This document shows positions 1-7,964 of a stretch of DNA of 64,000 nt, piece by piece. The notes beneath the pieces were generated by a model that did no database searches, was not told the DNA's origin, and worked only from the letters and a program-made list of their open reading frames with translations. Every line of letters starts with the position of its first letter. Position 1 is the first letter of the stretch. Source of the stretch: Frigoribacterium faeni (GTDB lineage Bacteria > Actinomycetota > Actinomycetes > Actinomycetales > Microbacteriaceae); contig NZ_BJUV01000014.1 in assembly GCF_007988805.1 (NCBI RefSeq), positions 28,449 to 92,448 of the forward strand. The letters are read 5' to 3'. A program made the translations under genes and the position numbers.

Positions 1-468
1 GGAGCCCTCCTCGACGGTGTCGACGCGGTCGTGATGATGCTCGGTGACGTCCGGGCACAGCGCGACCGGCAGGTCAACACGACGTTCGTCCGATCGCTCG
101 TCCCCGCCATGCGGCGCTCCGGCACCCGGAGGCTGCTCTATCAGGCGGGCGGGCTGAGCGCCGCACCGGGCACGCGCCTCCCTCTCGTCCTCCGAGCCGT
201 GCGGAGCACGATCGCGCGGGGCTACATCGGTCAGCACGAGGACAACGAGGCCGTCATGCGGTACCTGGATGAGGAGGCCCGAGACATCGAGTGGATGGTG
301 CACCGCGCCGGCATCGGCTCCGACGGCCCCTCGAAGGGCGAGCTGCGACGATCGTCGTCGTCGATCAGCATCGGCACGTTCGTCGACTGCGCCACGTACA
401 ACCTGCGGACCCTGCTGGACGACTCGGCGGTGCACACCTTCGACAGCAGCGCCTACCGGCGAGACTGA
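1..468 (+). CDS. NAD(P)-binding (NmrA/atypical SDR) protein, 5' partial
   Basis: The reading frame is open from the first base of the window, so the start lies upstream and 155 residues are visible. The stretch GALLDGVDAVVMMLGDVR near the visible N-terminus resembles the 'AL.GVDAVV..LG' turn that follows beta-4 in NmrA-like, NAD(P)H-binding atypical short-chain dehydrogenases. The Rossmann GxxGxxG segment would be off the left edge. The later part (YQAGG, then a helix with EDNEAVMRYL, then DIEWMVHRAGIG) matches the usual order in this family, where a residue of the substrate pocket follows 'W.v.RP'. No partner gene is visible upstream. The substrate cannot be deduced. Confidence 0.7.
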   Translation, partial: GALLDGVDAVVMMLGDVRAQRDRQVNTTFVRSLVPAMRRSGTRRLLYQAGGLSAAPGTRLPLVLRAVRSTIARGYIGQHEDNEAVMRYLDEEARDIEWMVHRAGIGSDGPSKGELRRSSSSISIGTFVDCATYNLRTLLDDSAVHTFDSSAYRRD

Positions 469-570
469 CGCCCTTCGCCCCGCCAGGACAGGTGCGACCG
501 GCGCGAGCTCCTTGAGACCTCGCCGGCACCGACGTACGGTGGAGGGGTCGACGGTGACGAGGGAGTGATC

Positions 571-837
571 ATGGACGAGAACACGGACCAGCGACGGGGG
601 CGACTCCGACTTCAGCGCCCGACGTTCAGCGGCTCGTCCGTCGGCTGGGGCATCGGCGCGTTCTTCTGGCTGTTCTGCGCGGTCCAGACTCTGGTCGGCG
701 TCGTTCAGGACGGCGGCACGACGTTCGTGGGCGCCCTGGTACTAGTTGCGCTCGCGGCCCTGGCCGTCGTCTGCATCATCGGCACCGTGGCGACCATCCG
801 GCATCCTCGCCCCGCGCCTCCTGCCACGGACACGTGA
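571..837 (+). CDS. small two-helix membrane protein
   Basis: An 88-residue protein I do not recognise. A short Arg-rich cytoplasmic head (residues 1-18) is followed by two predicted membrane segments (about 25-46 and 52-74) and a Pro/Ala tail. I start at ATG 571 because a GAGGGA ribosome-binding sequence ends 7 bases before it. An in-frame GTG at 565 is possible but sits too close to that site. The gene stands alone between the dehydrogenase fragment and the MDMPI-like gene. Nothing indicates a function beyond membrane location. Confidence 0.6.
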   Translation: MDENTDQRRGRLRLQRPTFSGSSVGWGIGAFFWLFCAVQTLVGVVQDGGTTFVGALVLVALAALAVVCIIGTVATIRHPRPAPPATDT

Positions 838-1052
838 GAGCCGGCCAGGGAGCCTTCAGCGGTTCACGTGGCTATCCGTCGCGCCGGGCTGACGGCCCCA
901 CAGCCTGGGCGGTTCGCTGAATCGGCGCTCTGCTGGACTGACACGACCGCGCGGGCGGTGAAGGCGATGGGGGCGCGGGCCGCCTTGTCCCCGTAGGGGG
1001 AGTGGACGACATCTGCACCCACGCCGAGGGGTCGCGCACCTAGTGTTCGACC

Positions 1053-1679
1053 ATGCACGACTTCGCGTCATCCCGGTCCGCCTTCATCGGTGCCGCGACC
1101 TGGTTCGCCGACACGGTCGCCGAGCTCGATCTCACGCCTCCGGGATGGGAAGCAGCCGCGTTGGGCGTCTGGTCCCGACGCGACCTCGTCGGTCACACCT
1201 CGAGGGCCCTCTTGACGGTCGAGGACTACCTCCGGCTCGAACCCTCGTCCTCGACGCTCGAGACCATTGACTACTACCGGGTGGTCCGTTCGGGCCGCGC
1301 CGACCCCGACGACGTCGCCGAGCGCGGTCGTCGAGCCGGCGTCGATCTCGGTCCGAGCCTCCCCGAGGCCGTTCGTTCGATCGTGGATCGAGCAGCCGAT
1401 CTGATCATCCGTCAGCCGGCCGACGCGCTCGTGTCCACGCCGGTCGGCGACTGGACGCTGGCCACCTACCTGCCCACCCGGATCTTCGAGCTCGTGGTCC
1501 ACACGCTCGATCTGCGCCGAGCCGCGGGGTTGGACGGCGACATCCCCGCGGGGCCGAGCCGGGCAGCGCTGGAGGTCCTCGGGATCCTCGTCGCCGACAG
1601 CCGGCCGGAGGAGGCGCCGGCCCTTCTCACGACGCTGACCGGTCGAAGCGTCATGACCACGATCTACTCGGTCCTCTAG
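1053..1679 (+). CDS. maleylpyruvate-isomerase-type (MDMPI N-domain, DinB-fold) protein
   Basis: A 208-residue protein with the layout of the actinobacterial TIGR03083/MDMPI N-terminal family, a DinB-like four-helix bundle often tied to mycothiol chemistry. Visible family marks are the WSRRDLVGHTSRAL segment around residues 40-55, whose His usually contributes to the metal site, and the C-terminal helix ending FELVVHTLDLRRAAG, where the second metal His of 'E..VH..D' lies. Nothing follows the bundle, so it lacks the sterol-carrier-like C-domain of some relatives. It stands as a single gene. The true substrate is unknown; S-transfer or isomerase activity is inferred only from family membership. 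Confidence 0.75.
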   Translation: MHDFASSRSAFIGAATWFADTVAELDLTPPGWEAAALGVWSRRDLVGHTSRALLTVEDYLRLEPSSSTLETIDYYRVVRSGRADPDDVAERGRRAGVDLGPSLPEAVRSIVDRAADLIIRQPADALVSTPVGDWTLATYLPTRIFELVVHTLDLRRAAGLDGDIPAGPSRAALEVLGILVADSRPEEAPALLTTLTGRSVMTTIYSVL

Positions 1680-1905
1680 GCGGATGGCGCCCCGCACCTC
1701 GTCTCCCCCTGCGAGGTGGAGTGAGTAGTCGATGGCGGAGGCCTTGGCCGTCCGAGACGGTCTGCCCGGGGATCGACAGCGCGCGTTGCCGGCGGGATAC
1801 GCGGGCGGCTGCGACCTTGCCGAGAAGAGCGGACCGGGTTCCGACGGGCCGCCTACGTTCAGGTGGACCAGGCCGGTTCTCGGCCGTTGACTCAGAAGGA
1901 GCATC

Positions 1906-2076
1906 ATGTCGATCGGAGACAAGGCCAAGGACGCAGTCCAGAAGGCGGCGGGTCACGTGGAGGAAGCCGTCGGAAAGAAGACGGACGACGCCGAGCTGAC
2001 CGCCCAGGGCCAGAAGGACAAGGCCATGAGCGAGGACCGCCTCGAGACGGAACGCGCCAAAGACGGCAGCAACTGA
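1906..2076 (+). CDS. CsbD family stress protein
   Basis: A 56-residue, highly charged hydrophilic protein beginning MSIGDKAKDAVQKAAGHVEE. The pattern 'K.......G...E.vGk.t.d..l.a.G..dk' is that of CsbD-like proteins, small general-stress proteins of unknown mechanism. A good AAGGAG ribosome-binding site lies a few bases before ATG 1906. The gene is monocistronic and ends 16 bases before a strong hairpin terminator. General-stress regulation is expected from the family but I cannot point to a sure promoter. Confidence 0.85.
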   Translation: MSIGDKAKDAVQKAAGHVEEAVGKKTDDAELTAQGQKDKAMSEDRLETERAKDGSN

Positions 2077-2092
2077 CCCACCAGCATCGTGA

Positions 2093-2120
2093 AAGGCCCG
2101 GAGCTCACGCTCCGGGCCTT
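2093..2120 (+). terminator. hairpin terminator after csbD-like gene
   Basis: AAGGCCCGGAG (2093-2103) pairs perfectly with CTCCGGGCCTT (2110-2120) around a 6-base loop, followed by a modestly T-rich stretch. It lies directly downstream of the CsbD-like gene and also faces the end of the convergent Imm5-like gene. Confidence 0.85.
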
Positions 2121-2183
2121 CGTGTTTCCCCGCTCCGCCACGCGTGACAGCCCTCGAACGAGAGCCCTGGAACCAGCCGAAGG

Positions 2184-2717
2184 TCACGCCGGCGAGTCGA
2201 GCGCGGCCTGGATCGCCCTGATGCTCGCCCCGAGAGCGCCCGACGAGAGCAGCCCCGGCCCGAGCGGACCCGACGAGTCCTCCCCCAGGCGCGGCAGCCG
2301 ACGCAGCGCGGTACGGACCGGGCCGCTCATGTGCTGGAGCTGCCAGGCGATCTCGGACGCGCCTCCTCGGCCCGGATCGGTCGACTCGACCGCCCTGGCC
2401 GCGTAGGCCGCCGCGCCCAGAGCATGGGCTCCCATGTGCGCGACGCCGGACGCCTGCCCGGCGGCCCAGGCGGCAGCCTTGCCCGCGGGTGACGTCGCCG
2501 AGCGCGAGGCCCGCCCGGCGTCGAACCGTCGACGGATCTCGCCGGCCGCGTCGAGCTCGCCGCGGGCGAAGGCTCGGGCTCGCTCGATGCCGTCGCGTGC
2601 CCGGTCGTCGTCGGACGCCTCGGCCTCGAACAGCGGCAGGACCCGCTCGGCGCAGTCCGCCGCCCACGCGGCGACGACGCGACGCTCGGCCTCGGTCAAC
2701 GCCTGCGGAGACACCAT
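2184..2717 (-). CDS. putative immunity protein (Imm5-like)
   Basis: A 177-residue, Ala-rich, helical protein. The N-terminal VVAAWAADCAERVLPLFEAE, the central 'A.aaARAFARGELDAA' and the later AAGQASGVAHMGAHALGAAAYA segment follow the pattern of proteins annotated in actinobacteria as 'putative immunity protein' of the Imm5 type. The start is ATG 2717. No toxin gene is adjacent, so it is either an orphan immunity gene or a family member with another role. It is convergent with the CsbD-like gene and shares its terminator region. Confidence 0.6.
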   Translation of the reverse strand: MVSPQALTEAERRVVAAWAADCAERVLPLFEAEASDDDRARDGIERARAFARGELDAAGEIRRRFDAGRASRSATSPAGKAAAWAAGQASGVAHMGAHALGAAAYAARAVESTDPGRGGASEIAWQLQHMSGPVRTALRRLPRLGEDSSGPLGPGLLSSGALGASIRAIQAALDSPA

Positions 2718-2866
2718 GCCTGAACCCTGGCACACGAGCCGAGGAGGCGGGCGCCGGGTCGCGCAGGACGACCTACGATGACTAAACGAACCGTCGCGGA
2801 CTGCCCGGCCTTCGCCCCGACGCCGGACCAGCGTGCATACTCGGCCGCGGCGCCGACCGACCCTGA

Positions 2867-3538
2867 TCAGGTCCGCGACTCGGTGCGCCGGGGCTTCAGC
2901 CGCTCCGGCGCATCGGTCGCGGGCACCCACTCGCAGGTGAACGACCCGCGGTATCCGAACAGGAACCCGAAGACGCGATTGCGCACCTCGAGGTCGACGT
3001 GGAACCTCTCGTCGTCGTCCGACCACCATTCGTGCAGGGTCGCGCGGCCGCTGAACAGCATCGGGAACCGGAACGCGATCGGCCCCTCGTAGAACCGCTG
3101 CGCGTCCGAGGTCAGGACGAGACCGCCCCGCTCGTCGACGGCGAGGTCGAGATCGACCGCGAGGTGCTGGTGCGTCCCGAGGTAGTCGAGCACACGTCCG
3201 CCGGCGAGCACCATCGTGGCGTCGAACCGCGCCGTCCGCCCGGGCTTCGTCGTGTACGTGCGGACGAAGGTCACGGTCTCGCGGCCGAACCGGTCGCGGT
3301 ACGGGTAGTTCTCGATCGTGAACGGGAGACCCTCGCCGACGTCCGGCACGAGGATGTTCCGCAGCCGTCCGATCTGCAGGAACGGCACCGTCCACCACGG
3401 CCCGCGCCGGATCGACGACATGACCCCGCGTCCGATGCACGCCTCGGCGGCGTCGAGGCCGACTCCGAAGCGTCGTCGCATCATCGGGTGCAGGCGCGGA
3501 AAGTCGTCGCCGAGCGCCGACTCGAACACGGACGTCAT
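2867..3538 (-). CDS. DUF4166 domain protein
   Basis: A 223-residue protein beginning MTSVFESALGDDFPRLHPMM. The 'LHP.m..rFG' opening and the alternating strands with R.RF.m.F.GRA.l.E.W...D..F.V match DUF4166, a beta-rich family of unknown function often found next to SRPBCC, dehydrogenase or DoxX-like genes. The ATG (3538-3536) overlaps the TGA of the upstream SRPBCC gene as ATGA, so the two are translationally coupled and probably act together. No catalytic residues are known for the family. Confidence 0.7.
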   Translation of the reverse strand: MTSVFESALGDDFPRLHPMMRRRFGVGLDAAEACIGRGVMSSIRRGPWWTVPFLQIGRLRNILVPDVGEGLPFTIENYPYRDRFGRETVTFVRTYTTKPGRTARFDATMVLAGGRVLDYLGTHQHLAVDLDLAVDERGGLVLTSDAQRFYEGPIAFRFPMLFSGRATLHEWWSDDDERFHVDLEVRNRVFGFLFGYRGSFTCEWVPATDAPERLKPRRTESRT

Positions 3539-4164
3539 CGGTCGCCGCTCGGATCGGGCAGTGCCGCCAACGTGGCGGGTGCGTCCTGCAGCTGGTCGCC
3601 GCGGCGGCTGCCGCCCTCGGGTGCGCGCCGGGTTCGGGAGGCGCGGGGCCGGTCCCGTCGCCACACCTGCAGAACCGAGAGGAGCGTCCACACCTCGGGT
3701 TCGCCGCCGCCCTCCAGCCAGATCCGTAAGCGGTCGAAGCTCCAGGCGGTGGCCCACCCCAGGAGCGGCCGGACGACGAGGTCAAGGGGGCCCCACCCGG
3801 CGTCGTAGTCGTAGCCCGTGATGAAGCGCGTTCGACCGTCATCGGTGGGGACGTACCGCCAGTAGCCGCGTCCCGCCCGGATGGGCGACAGCCGATCGTC
3901 GGTACCGAAGCGCAACGCCGACGTCCGAGTGCCGTCGGCCCGTCGGCGTTCGCCGATGCTCACCCCGGTGCCGTGCACGTCGTGGACGATCGTGCGTCGG
4001 ACGTACGTGAACTGCGCGGCCCCGTCGGCATCGGCCGCTTCGGGCAGGATCTCCGAGAACCGGAGATCCCACCGCACGTGCTCCTGGGGATCCTGCGACG
4101 CCGCCCACACCCGTTCGATGTCGGCGTCGATGACGGTCTCGACATAGATTCCCCTGGTCCCCAC
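3535..4164 (-). CDS. SRPBCC (START-like) family protein
   Basis: About 209 residues starting, by my choice, at GTG 4164 (VGTRGIYVETVIDADIERVW). The opening 'v.t.I.Adie.VW....dP..h..WD.rF..i' is the classic first strand and helix of SRPBCC hydrophobic-ligand-binding proteins. Later segments (RGYWRYVPTDDGRTRFITGYDY and a hydrophobic C-terminal helix) fit a complete helix-grip fold. The open frame extends to 4236 but the extra residues do not resemble the family. The last 40 residues are Arg-rich and disordered. The gene is coupled by ATGA overlap to the DUF4166 gene. Confidence 0.65.
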   Translation of the reverse strand: MGTRGIYVETVIDADIERVWAASQDPQEHVRWDLRFSEILPEAADADGAAQFTYVRRTIVHDVHGTGVSIGERRRADGTRTSALRFGTDDRLSPIRAGRGYWRYVPTDDGRTRFITGYDYDAGWGPLDLVVRPLLGWATAWSFDRLRIWLEGGGEPEVWTLLSVLQVWRRDRPRASRTRRAPEGGSRRGDQLQDAPATLAALPDPSGDR

Positions 4165-4338
4165 GTGCGGAAGCCTATCCACGACGATGCGCCCGTGGGT
4201 GGACTCATCCTGGTGATCTACTACCCCGACGCCCACGGCGACAGTGCCGACCGGCTGCGCCTCCTCTCGACCTGGGACTCCGGCACGCCCACGTCCGCGA
4301 TCGACGCGCGCGGCTAGCGACTCAGCGACGCCGCCGCC

Positions 4339-4752
4339 TCACTCGGCGGCGGTGAAGCTCCACTCGGGCTTGCCGCCCGCAGCATTCGAGGTGATCGTCG
4401 TCCCGAGGATGATGAACCGCGCCTCCGAGTCCGTCCTCGGGCGGTGCTCGACTCCTCGGTCGACGACGAAGACGTCACCGGGTACGAGCTCGACGTCGTG
4501 CGTCCTGAGTTGCACGGTCAGTGCACCCTCCAGGAGGACGAAGGTCTCGTCCTGGTCGTCGTGGTGGTGCCACTCCGTCGACCCTGCGCCCTTGGCGACC
4601 TTGATCAACGTGCCGTTGGCTGTCGCGAGGGTGCGCTGCGACCAGAACTCGGTGAGCGCGTCCAGGGTCGCCGTCGCGCTGACGGGTCCGGACATCACCT
4701 GCGCAGGGTCCGCGTCGGTCGTCGTCGTGCCGTGGATGGGTTCCTCGTTCAT
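4339..4752 (-). CDS. cupin-domain protein
   Basis: A 137-residue single-domain cupin. Cupin motif 1 is visible as EWHHHDDQDETFVLLEG (two of the His and the Glu are the usual metal ligands), followed by the strands 'l.v.l....v.l..GD..vv..g..HRP', where the last His completes the site. The start at ATG 4752 (MNEEPIHG) is preferred over an upstream GTG because the extra 14 residues are not cupin-like. It is monocistronic. A GC-rich inverted repeat near 4329-4352 overlaps its 3' end and may terminate transcription. The substrate is unknown. Confidence 0.75.
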   Translation of the reverse strand: MNEEPIHGTTTTDADPAQVMSGPVSATATLDALTEFWSQRTLATANGTLIKVAKGAGSTEWHHHDDQDETFVLLEGALTVQLRTHDVELVPGDVFVVDRGVEHRPRTDSEARFIILGTTITSNAAGGKPEWSFTAAE

Positions 4753-4794
4753 GACGTCATCTTCTCGGAGACGACAGCGGATGTGAACGGCCAC

Positions 4795-5093
4795 CTGGAC
4801 AGCGCTGGCCCTTGTCTTCGAGCTCCATCAACGACGCGCCGCCGCCAGCACGTGGGGTCAGGCTACGGCTGGGATCGAACGCCGATACTCGATCGAGGGA
4901 CTTTCCCGCTGAGCCGGCGGCTATCGATATGGATCCGCTGACCGTGGGGTGAACCGTCCTGCACGGCGCGCAGCTTCCTCTGCACCGTGGGTGTCCGAGC
5001 AGGAAGGGCCATTCGGCCTGGAATGGTGTCACTGCCACGCCCGCCCTCTCCGGCTGTCGGCCAGGGACGGCCGATGAAAAGAGATCCGAAGCG
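4795..5093. other. gene-free spacer with a tRNA-like scrap
   Basis: I see no convincing gene here. On the minus strand, about 4855-4925 contains GCTCAGCGGGAAAG (D-arm-like) and GTTCGATCCC (T-loop-like) in roughly the right order. A consistent cloverleaf with an acceptor stem cannot be drawn by eye, so at best it is a decayed tRNA. The remainder is presumably the promoter region of the DUF1963 gene. Confidence 0.3.
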
Positions 5094-5996
5094 ATGAAAG
5101 ACAAGAACCGCCCGCCCATCCACGGCTACCGATCGCTGATCGTGGACTGGCTGCAGAAGAAGAAGTACCGCGAGGCGCGGCTCGACGAGAGGGTCGAGTT
5201 CAGCGTCGCGTACACCGAGCAGGGCTCTGAGCCGGGTCTCGACACCATCCTCGAGACCGCGATGTATGGCGGGTCCTGGCTGGGCGGCCCGGCCGTCGGC
5301 ATCACCCAGGAGCAATGGCCTCGTCGCCGCGACGGGCACCCCCTCGCCCACGTCGCCTCCTTCCATCTGAGCGAGGCATCCGGAGTCATGGACTCGTCGA
5401 TGCGCGCAGACTGGCCCGACACCCGCGAAGACCTCCCCCACGACGGGATCCTGCAGATCTTCCACGACCTCGAGACGTACGGCACCGAGCCCGAGGACGG
5501 CGATACCGGTGGTTGGCTCGTCCGCTGGCTCCCCGTCCCCGACCTGACACTGCTCGCCGGCTCCCCCGCCGATCTCGACCTCCCGACCGATGCAGCTCAG
5601 GAGGTGACGGCGATGGCGACGTTCTCGATCCCCACGTCGCTCGACCTCGGCGTGACGACCGAGAAGGCGCTCGACGCGGCCGAGGAGGCGACGATCGCCT
5701 TCGAGAGGATGTGGAACTGGCAACGAACACGAGACCGCGATGCAGGACCCGCTCCCATCACGCACCTCTACGGCTACTCGCAGGCCGGGCACACCGTGGC
5801 CGTCGAAGACATCCTCCCCGAGTGCCTCCCTCTCACGGCTCCTGGGGACTCTTTTCGACTCGTCGCCGACATCGAGAGCAGCACCACCCTCGACGGCTGG
5901 TTCGGCGACGCGTCGCCGCTCGAGGTCTGGATGCGGCAGAGCGACCTCGACGCCCGCGCATTCCACCACGCCTGGTGCATCATCCGCGCAGACTGA
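5094..5996 (+). CDS. DUF1963 (YwqG-like) domain protein
   Basis: A 300-residue protein with the organisation of DUF1963/YwqG-like proteins. It has 'GGSWLGGPAVGI....WPRR..G.PLAHVASFHL' near residues 60-95 (family: 'GG.p.lp....WP...g..l.fl.Qi'), a central segment on strands and a loop after TDLEE-like acid patches, and the C-terminal 'H.lyGY.q' (ITHLYGYSQAG, where the family has 'h.lgG.p..iq'). The role of the family is unknown; members occur widely as single genes. The ATG at 5094 follows a short GAAG site. Just downstream lies the arginase relic. Confidence 0.7.
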   Translation: MKDKNRPPIHGYRSLIVDWLQKKKYREARLDERVEFSVAYTEQGSEPGLDTILETAMYGGSWLGGPAVGITQEQWPRRRDGHPLAHVASFHLSEASGVMDSSMRADWPDTREDLPHDGILQIFHDLETYGTEPEDGDTGGWLVRWLPVPDLTLLAGSPADLDLPTDAAQEVTAMATFSIPTSLDLGVTTEKALDAAEEATIAFERMWNWQRTRDRDAGPAPITHLYGYSQAGHTVAVEDILPECLPLTAPGDSFRLVADIESSTTLDGWFGDASPLEVWMRQSDLDARAFHHAWCIIRAD

Positions 5997-6102
5997 GACG
6001 AGCTGACGCCCGGTGCACGATGGGCAATCGGACAGTCAACGCTCGGTCGACTGACGGCCCAGAGCCTGTCCCAGGCCAAGCTGTGAAGCGGCAATCCGCC
6101 CG

Positions 6103-6148
6103 CCGCCACCCCGGCAACAGCGACTTCCGCCACCCCGGCAACAGCGAC
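6103..6148 (+). repeat. 22-bp direct duplication at the arginase breakpoint
   Basis: The 22-mer at 6103-6124 (CCGCCACCCCGG...AGCGAC) recurs exactly at 6127-6148, a 24-bp period that keeps frame and repeats the peptide RHPGNSD. It sits exactly where homology to arginase begins. Confidence 0.9.
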
Positions 6149-6637
6149 GAGTGCGCGAGCGTCGCCGGCGAGGACCTCGCGGCCGCGGTCGGACTGCACT
6201 GGCCCGCGGTCGCCGACATCGACGACGCCGGCCCGTACTTCGACCCCAGACACACCGTGCACGTCGGTCACCGCCAAGACGATGAGGAGGCGGCGGAGGC
6301 CACCCGGGTCCTCGGGCTCGTGGTCTCGGCGAAGGAGGCGCAGGCCCGGACACCAGGACAGCTCGCCTCAGACGTGCGCGCAGTCGCCGGCACCCGCTAC
6401 TGGCTGCAAGTGGATGCCGACATCCTGGACCCGAGCGTGATGCCGGCAGTCGACAGCCCCGACCCCGGCGGCCTCACCGCTGCAGAACTGACGGCTCTCC
6501 TGCAGCACCTGGCTCCTCACGCCATGGGGATCTCCATCACCGTGTTCGACCCCGATCTCGACCCGGCCGGCGACTACGCCAGAACTCTGACCGAGATCCT
6601 CACCACAGGTCTCGACCAACTCAGCCGGAACGCCTGA
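6103..6637 (+). pseudogene. arginase/agmatinase family, N-terminally truncated relic
   Basis: From about codon DFRHPGNSD onward the frame matches the C-terminal half of actinobacterial arginase-family proteins: CASVAGEDLAAAVGLHWP, FDPRHTVHVGHRQDDE, then WLQVDADILDPSVMPAVDSPD and PGGLTAAELTALL. The second metal motif DADILD is present. The first half, with the GGDHS-type and DxHxD metal motifs, is missing, and no credible start codon precedes the homologous part. The junction is marked by a perfect 22-base duplication. Without the first set of metal ligands the product cannot be an active arginase, so I call it a relic. Confidence 0.75.
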
Positions 6638-6715
6638 CCGAGCCCGCTGGAGGGTCGTCTCTCGGACACCCAGCGCACCCGCATCTCGATTGAGAGTGGT
6701 ATCTATCCTTGGCTG

Positions 6716-7345
6716 GTGGAAGCAAATGACCTCGTGGCGGAAGTGGAACGGGCATTCGGCGCCTCGACGGCTGCCGGCGTGTCCTGGGCAGACCCACACG
6801 CTGACCGAGACATCAGGGACGAGGAGTACTCCCGCGTCACCGACCCAGAACGTTACCGAGTGATCGGAGCAAGGGCGATGGCCTGGATCTCCGCGGTGAC
6901 CGAGCTGGGTCTCGCCACTCAGCACAGCGCCGAAGTCCCAACCTGGACTTCTGAGTCCGAGACCTCTCGGGCCATCAAGGTCACACCGAAGGCGCCCGGG
7001 GCCTTGTCGATAGTGGTTGTCCTGGGTTGGTTCGAGAGCGATCAAGCGACTGTCGCTTCCATCGAGGTCGGCATGCCGCCGGTCACCATCGAGATGCTGC
7101 CGGTCTGCGGGTGCGACGCCTGCGACAGCGGCAGCGAGGATCTCCTCAGTTCGGTCGACGGGGCTTTCCTCGGCATCATGGACGGGCATTTCCTCTACGC
7201 GGAGGGCCGAGACTGGACGATCACTGCCACCAAGGATGGGTGGTCAGGTACCGGCAGCCAAGATTTCGACGCGCTGGTGAATGCGGCCCGCAATGGGCAC
7301 GAAATCGGCAAGAGAATGCTCACCGGAGCCAGATGGTGGTCCTAG
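6716..7345 (+). CDS. DUF6226 family protein
   Basis: A 209-residue protein starting at GTG 6716 (VEANDLVAEVERAF). The stretch 'PVCGCDACDSGSEDLLSSVD' with the GCDACD motif, followed by 'DG.FLYaEGRDWTIT', is the hallmark of a family of actinobacterial proteins of unknown function (DUF6226 in my recollection). The paired Cys could bind a metal; this is inference. The protein has no signal or membrane segment. It is monocistronic, and its codon use is a little less GC-rich than its neighbours. Confidence 0.65.
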   Translation: MEANDLVAEVERAFGASTAAGVSWADPHADRDIRDEEYSRVTDPERYRVIGARAMAWISAVTELGLATQHSAEVPTWTSESETSRAIKVTPKAPGALSIVVVLGWFESDQATVASIEVGMPPVTIEMLPVCGCDACDSGSEDLLSSVDGAFLGIMDGHFLYAEGRDWTITATKDGWSGTGSQDFDALVNAARNGHEIGKRMLTGARWWS

Positions 7346-7369
7346 GGCCAGCGCCCTGTGAAGCATCCC

Positions 7370-7828
7370 CTACCGGCCAAGCCGTCGACGCCCGGCGGAG
7401 GATTGAAACCTGACCAGGTAGCCGTCCGGATCCTGGACGAGGAACTGCTGCACGCCGGCTTCCTCCTCCCCGACGCGGTACCACTTCGTCTCCAACTGCA
7501 TGAAGAGCTCGACACCGGCGTGGTCGAGCACGGTGGCCAAGGTGCCACTGTCAGGAACGGTGATCTGGAAGTTCACTCCTCGACCCAGGGGGTGCTGCAG
7601 AGGGCTCGTGACCCAGTTCCTCCCGACTCCGACCTGCTCGAGCATGACGTGCGCCGAGCCGAGGACGATGTACGCGAAACGCTCGTCTGGTCGTGAATAG
7701 CTGATGGCGAAGCCGCACAGGCCACACCAGAAAGCGATGCTCCGATCGAGATCGGTGACGAGCAGCTCCGGGACGAGCGCGGGTTCCAAGGCATCAGACA
7801 CCCGTACATCGTCGCACCCGGATCCCAT
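7370..7828 (-). CDS. VOC/glyoxalase-like protein
   Basis: About 152 residues of the vicinal-oxygen-chelate superfamily. The first beta-alpha-beta-beta-beta module starts ALVPELLVTDLDRSIAFW.GLCGF, and the second ends 'YRVGEEEAGVQQFLVQDPDGYLVRFQ', the typical 'q..v.DPDGy.i.f' closing strand. The residues at the metal positions are not all His or Glu, so it may be a binding-type member (bleomycin-resistance-like) rather than an enzyme. ATG 7828 is used; GTG 7801 is an alternative start. It is transcribed divergently from the TetR gene, suggesting shared regulation. Confidence 0.75.
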   Translation of the reverse strand: MGSGCDDVRVSDALEPALVPELLVTDLDRSIAFWCGLCGFAISYSRPDERFAYIVLGSAHVMLEQVGVGRNWVTSPLQHPLGRGVNFQITVPDSGTLATVLDHAGVELFMQLETKWYRVGEEEAGVQQFLVQDPDGYLVRFQSSAGRRRLGR

Positions 7829-7947
7829 CACTCACGCCTGCCCTCTCATCGATCCCTACTCGGACGACTCGCGGAGTCCGCGTGCGCCCTCCAGGCCAAG
7901 ATGCACCCCCGGGGTCGGCGGGGCCGTGTCGCCGTGAGATAGTGACT

Positions 7948-7961
7948 GTTGGTTTACTAAC
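7948..7961. promoter_or_regulatory. candidate TetR operator
   Basis: GTTGG-TTTA-CTAAC is a near-perfect inverted repeat (arms GTTGG and CTAAC, one mismatch), AT-rich in otherwise GC-rich DNA. It ends 3 bases before the GTG start of the TetR gene and lies between it and the divergent VOC gene. This fits autoregulation by the adjacent TetR protein. Confidence 0.5.
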
Positions 7962-7964
7962 TAC

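Noticed and set aside
2184..3842. A single long minus-strand gene spanning the Imm5-like and DUF4166 regions
   Set aside because: Only the first 177 codons before the stop read like protein from ATG 2717; upstream the frame is the shadow of DUF4166 and SRPBCC.
4855..4925. Possible tRNA gene (D-arm- and T-loop-like sequences on the minus strand)
   Set aside because: No consistent acceptor or anticodon stem could be drawn by eye; at best a decayed remnant.
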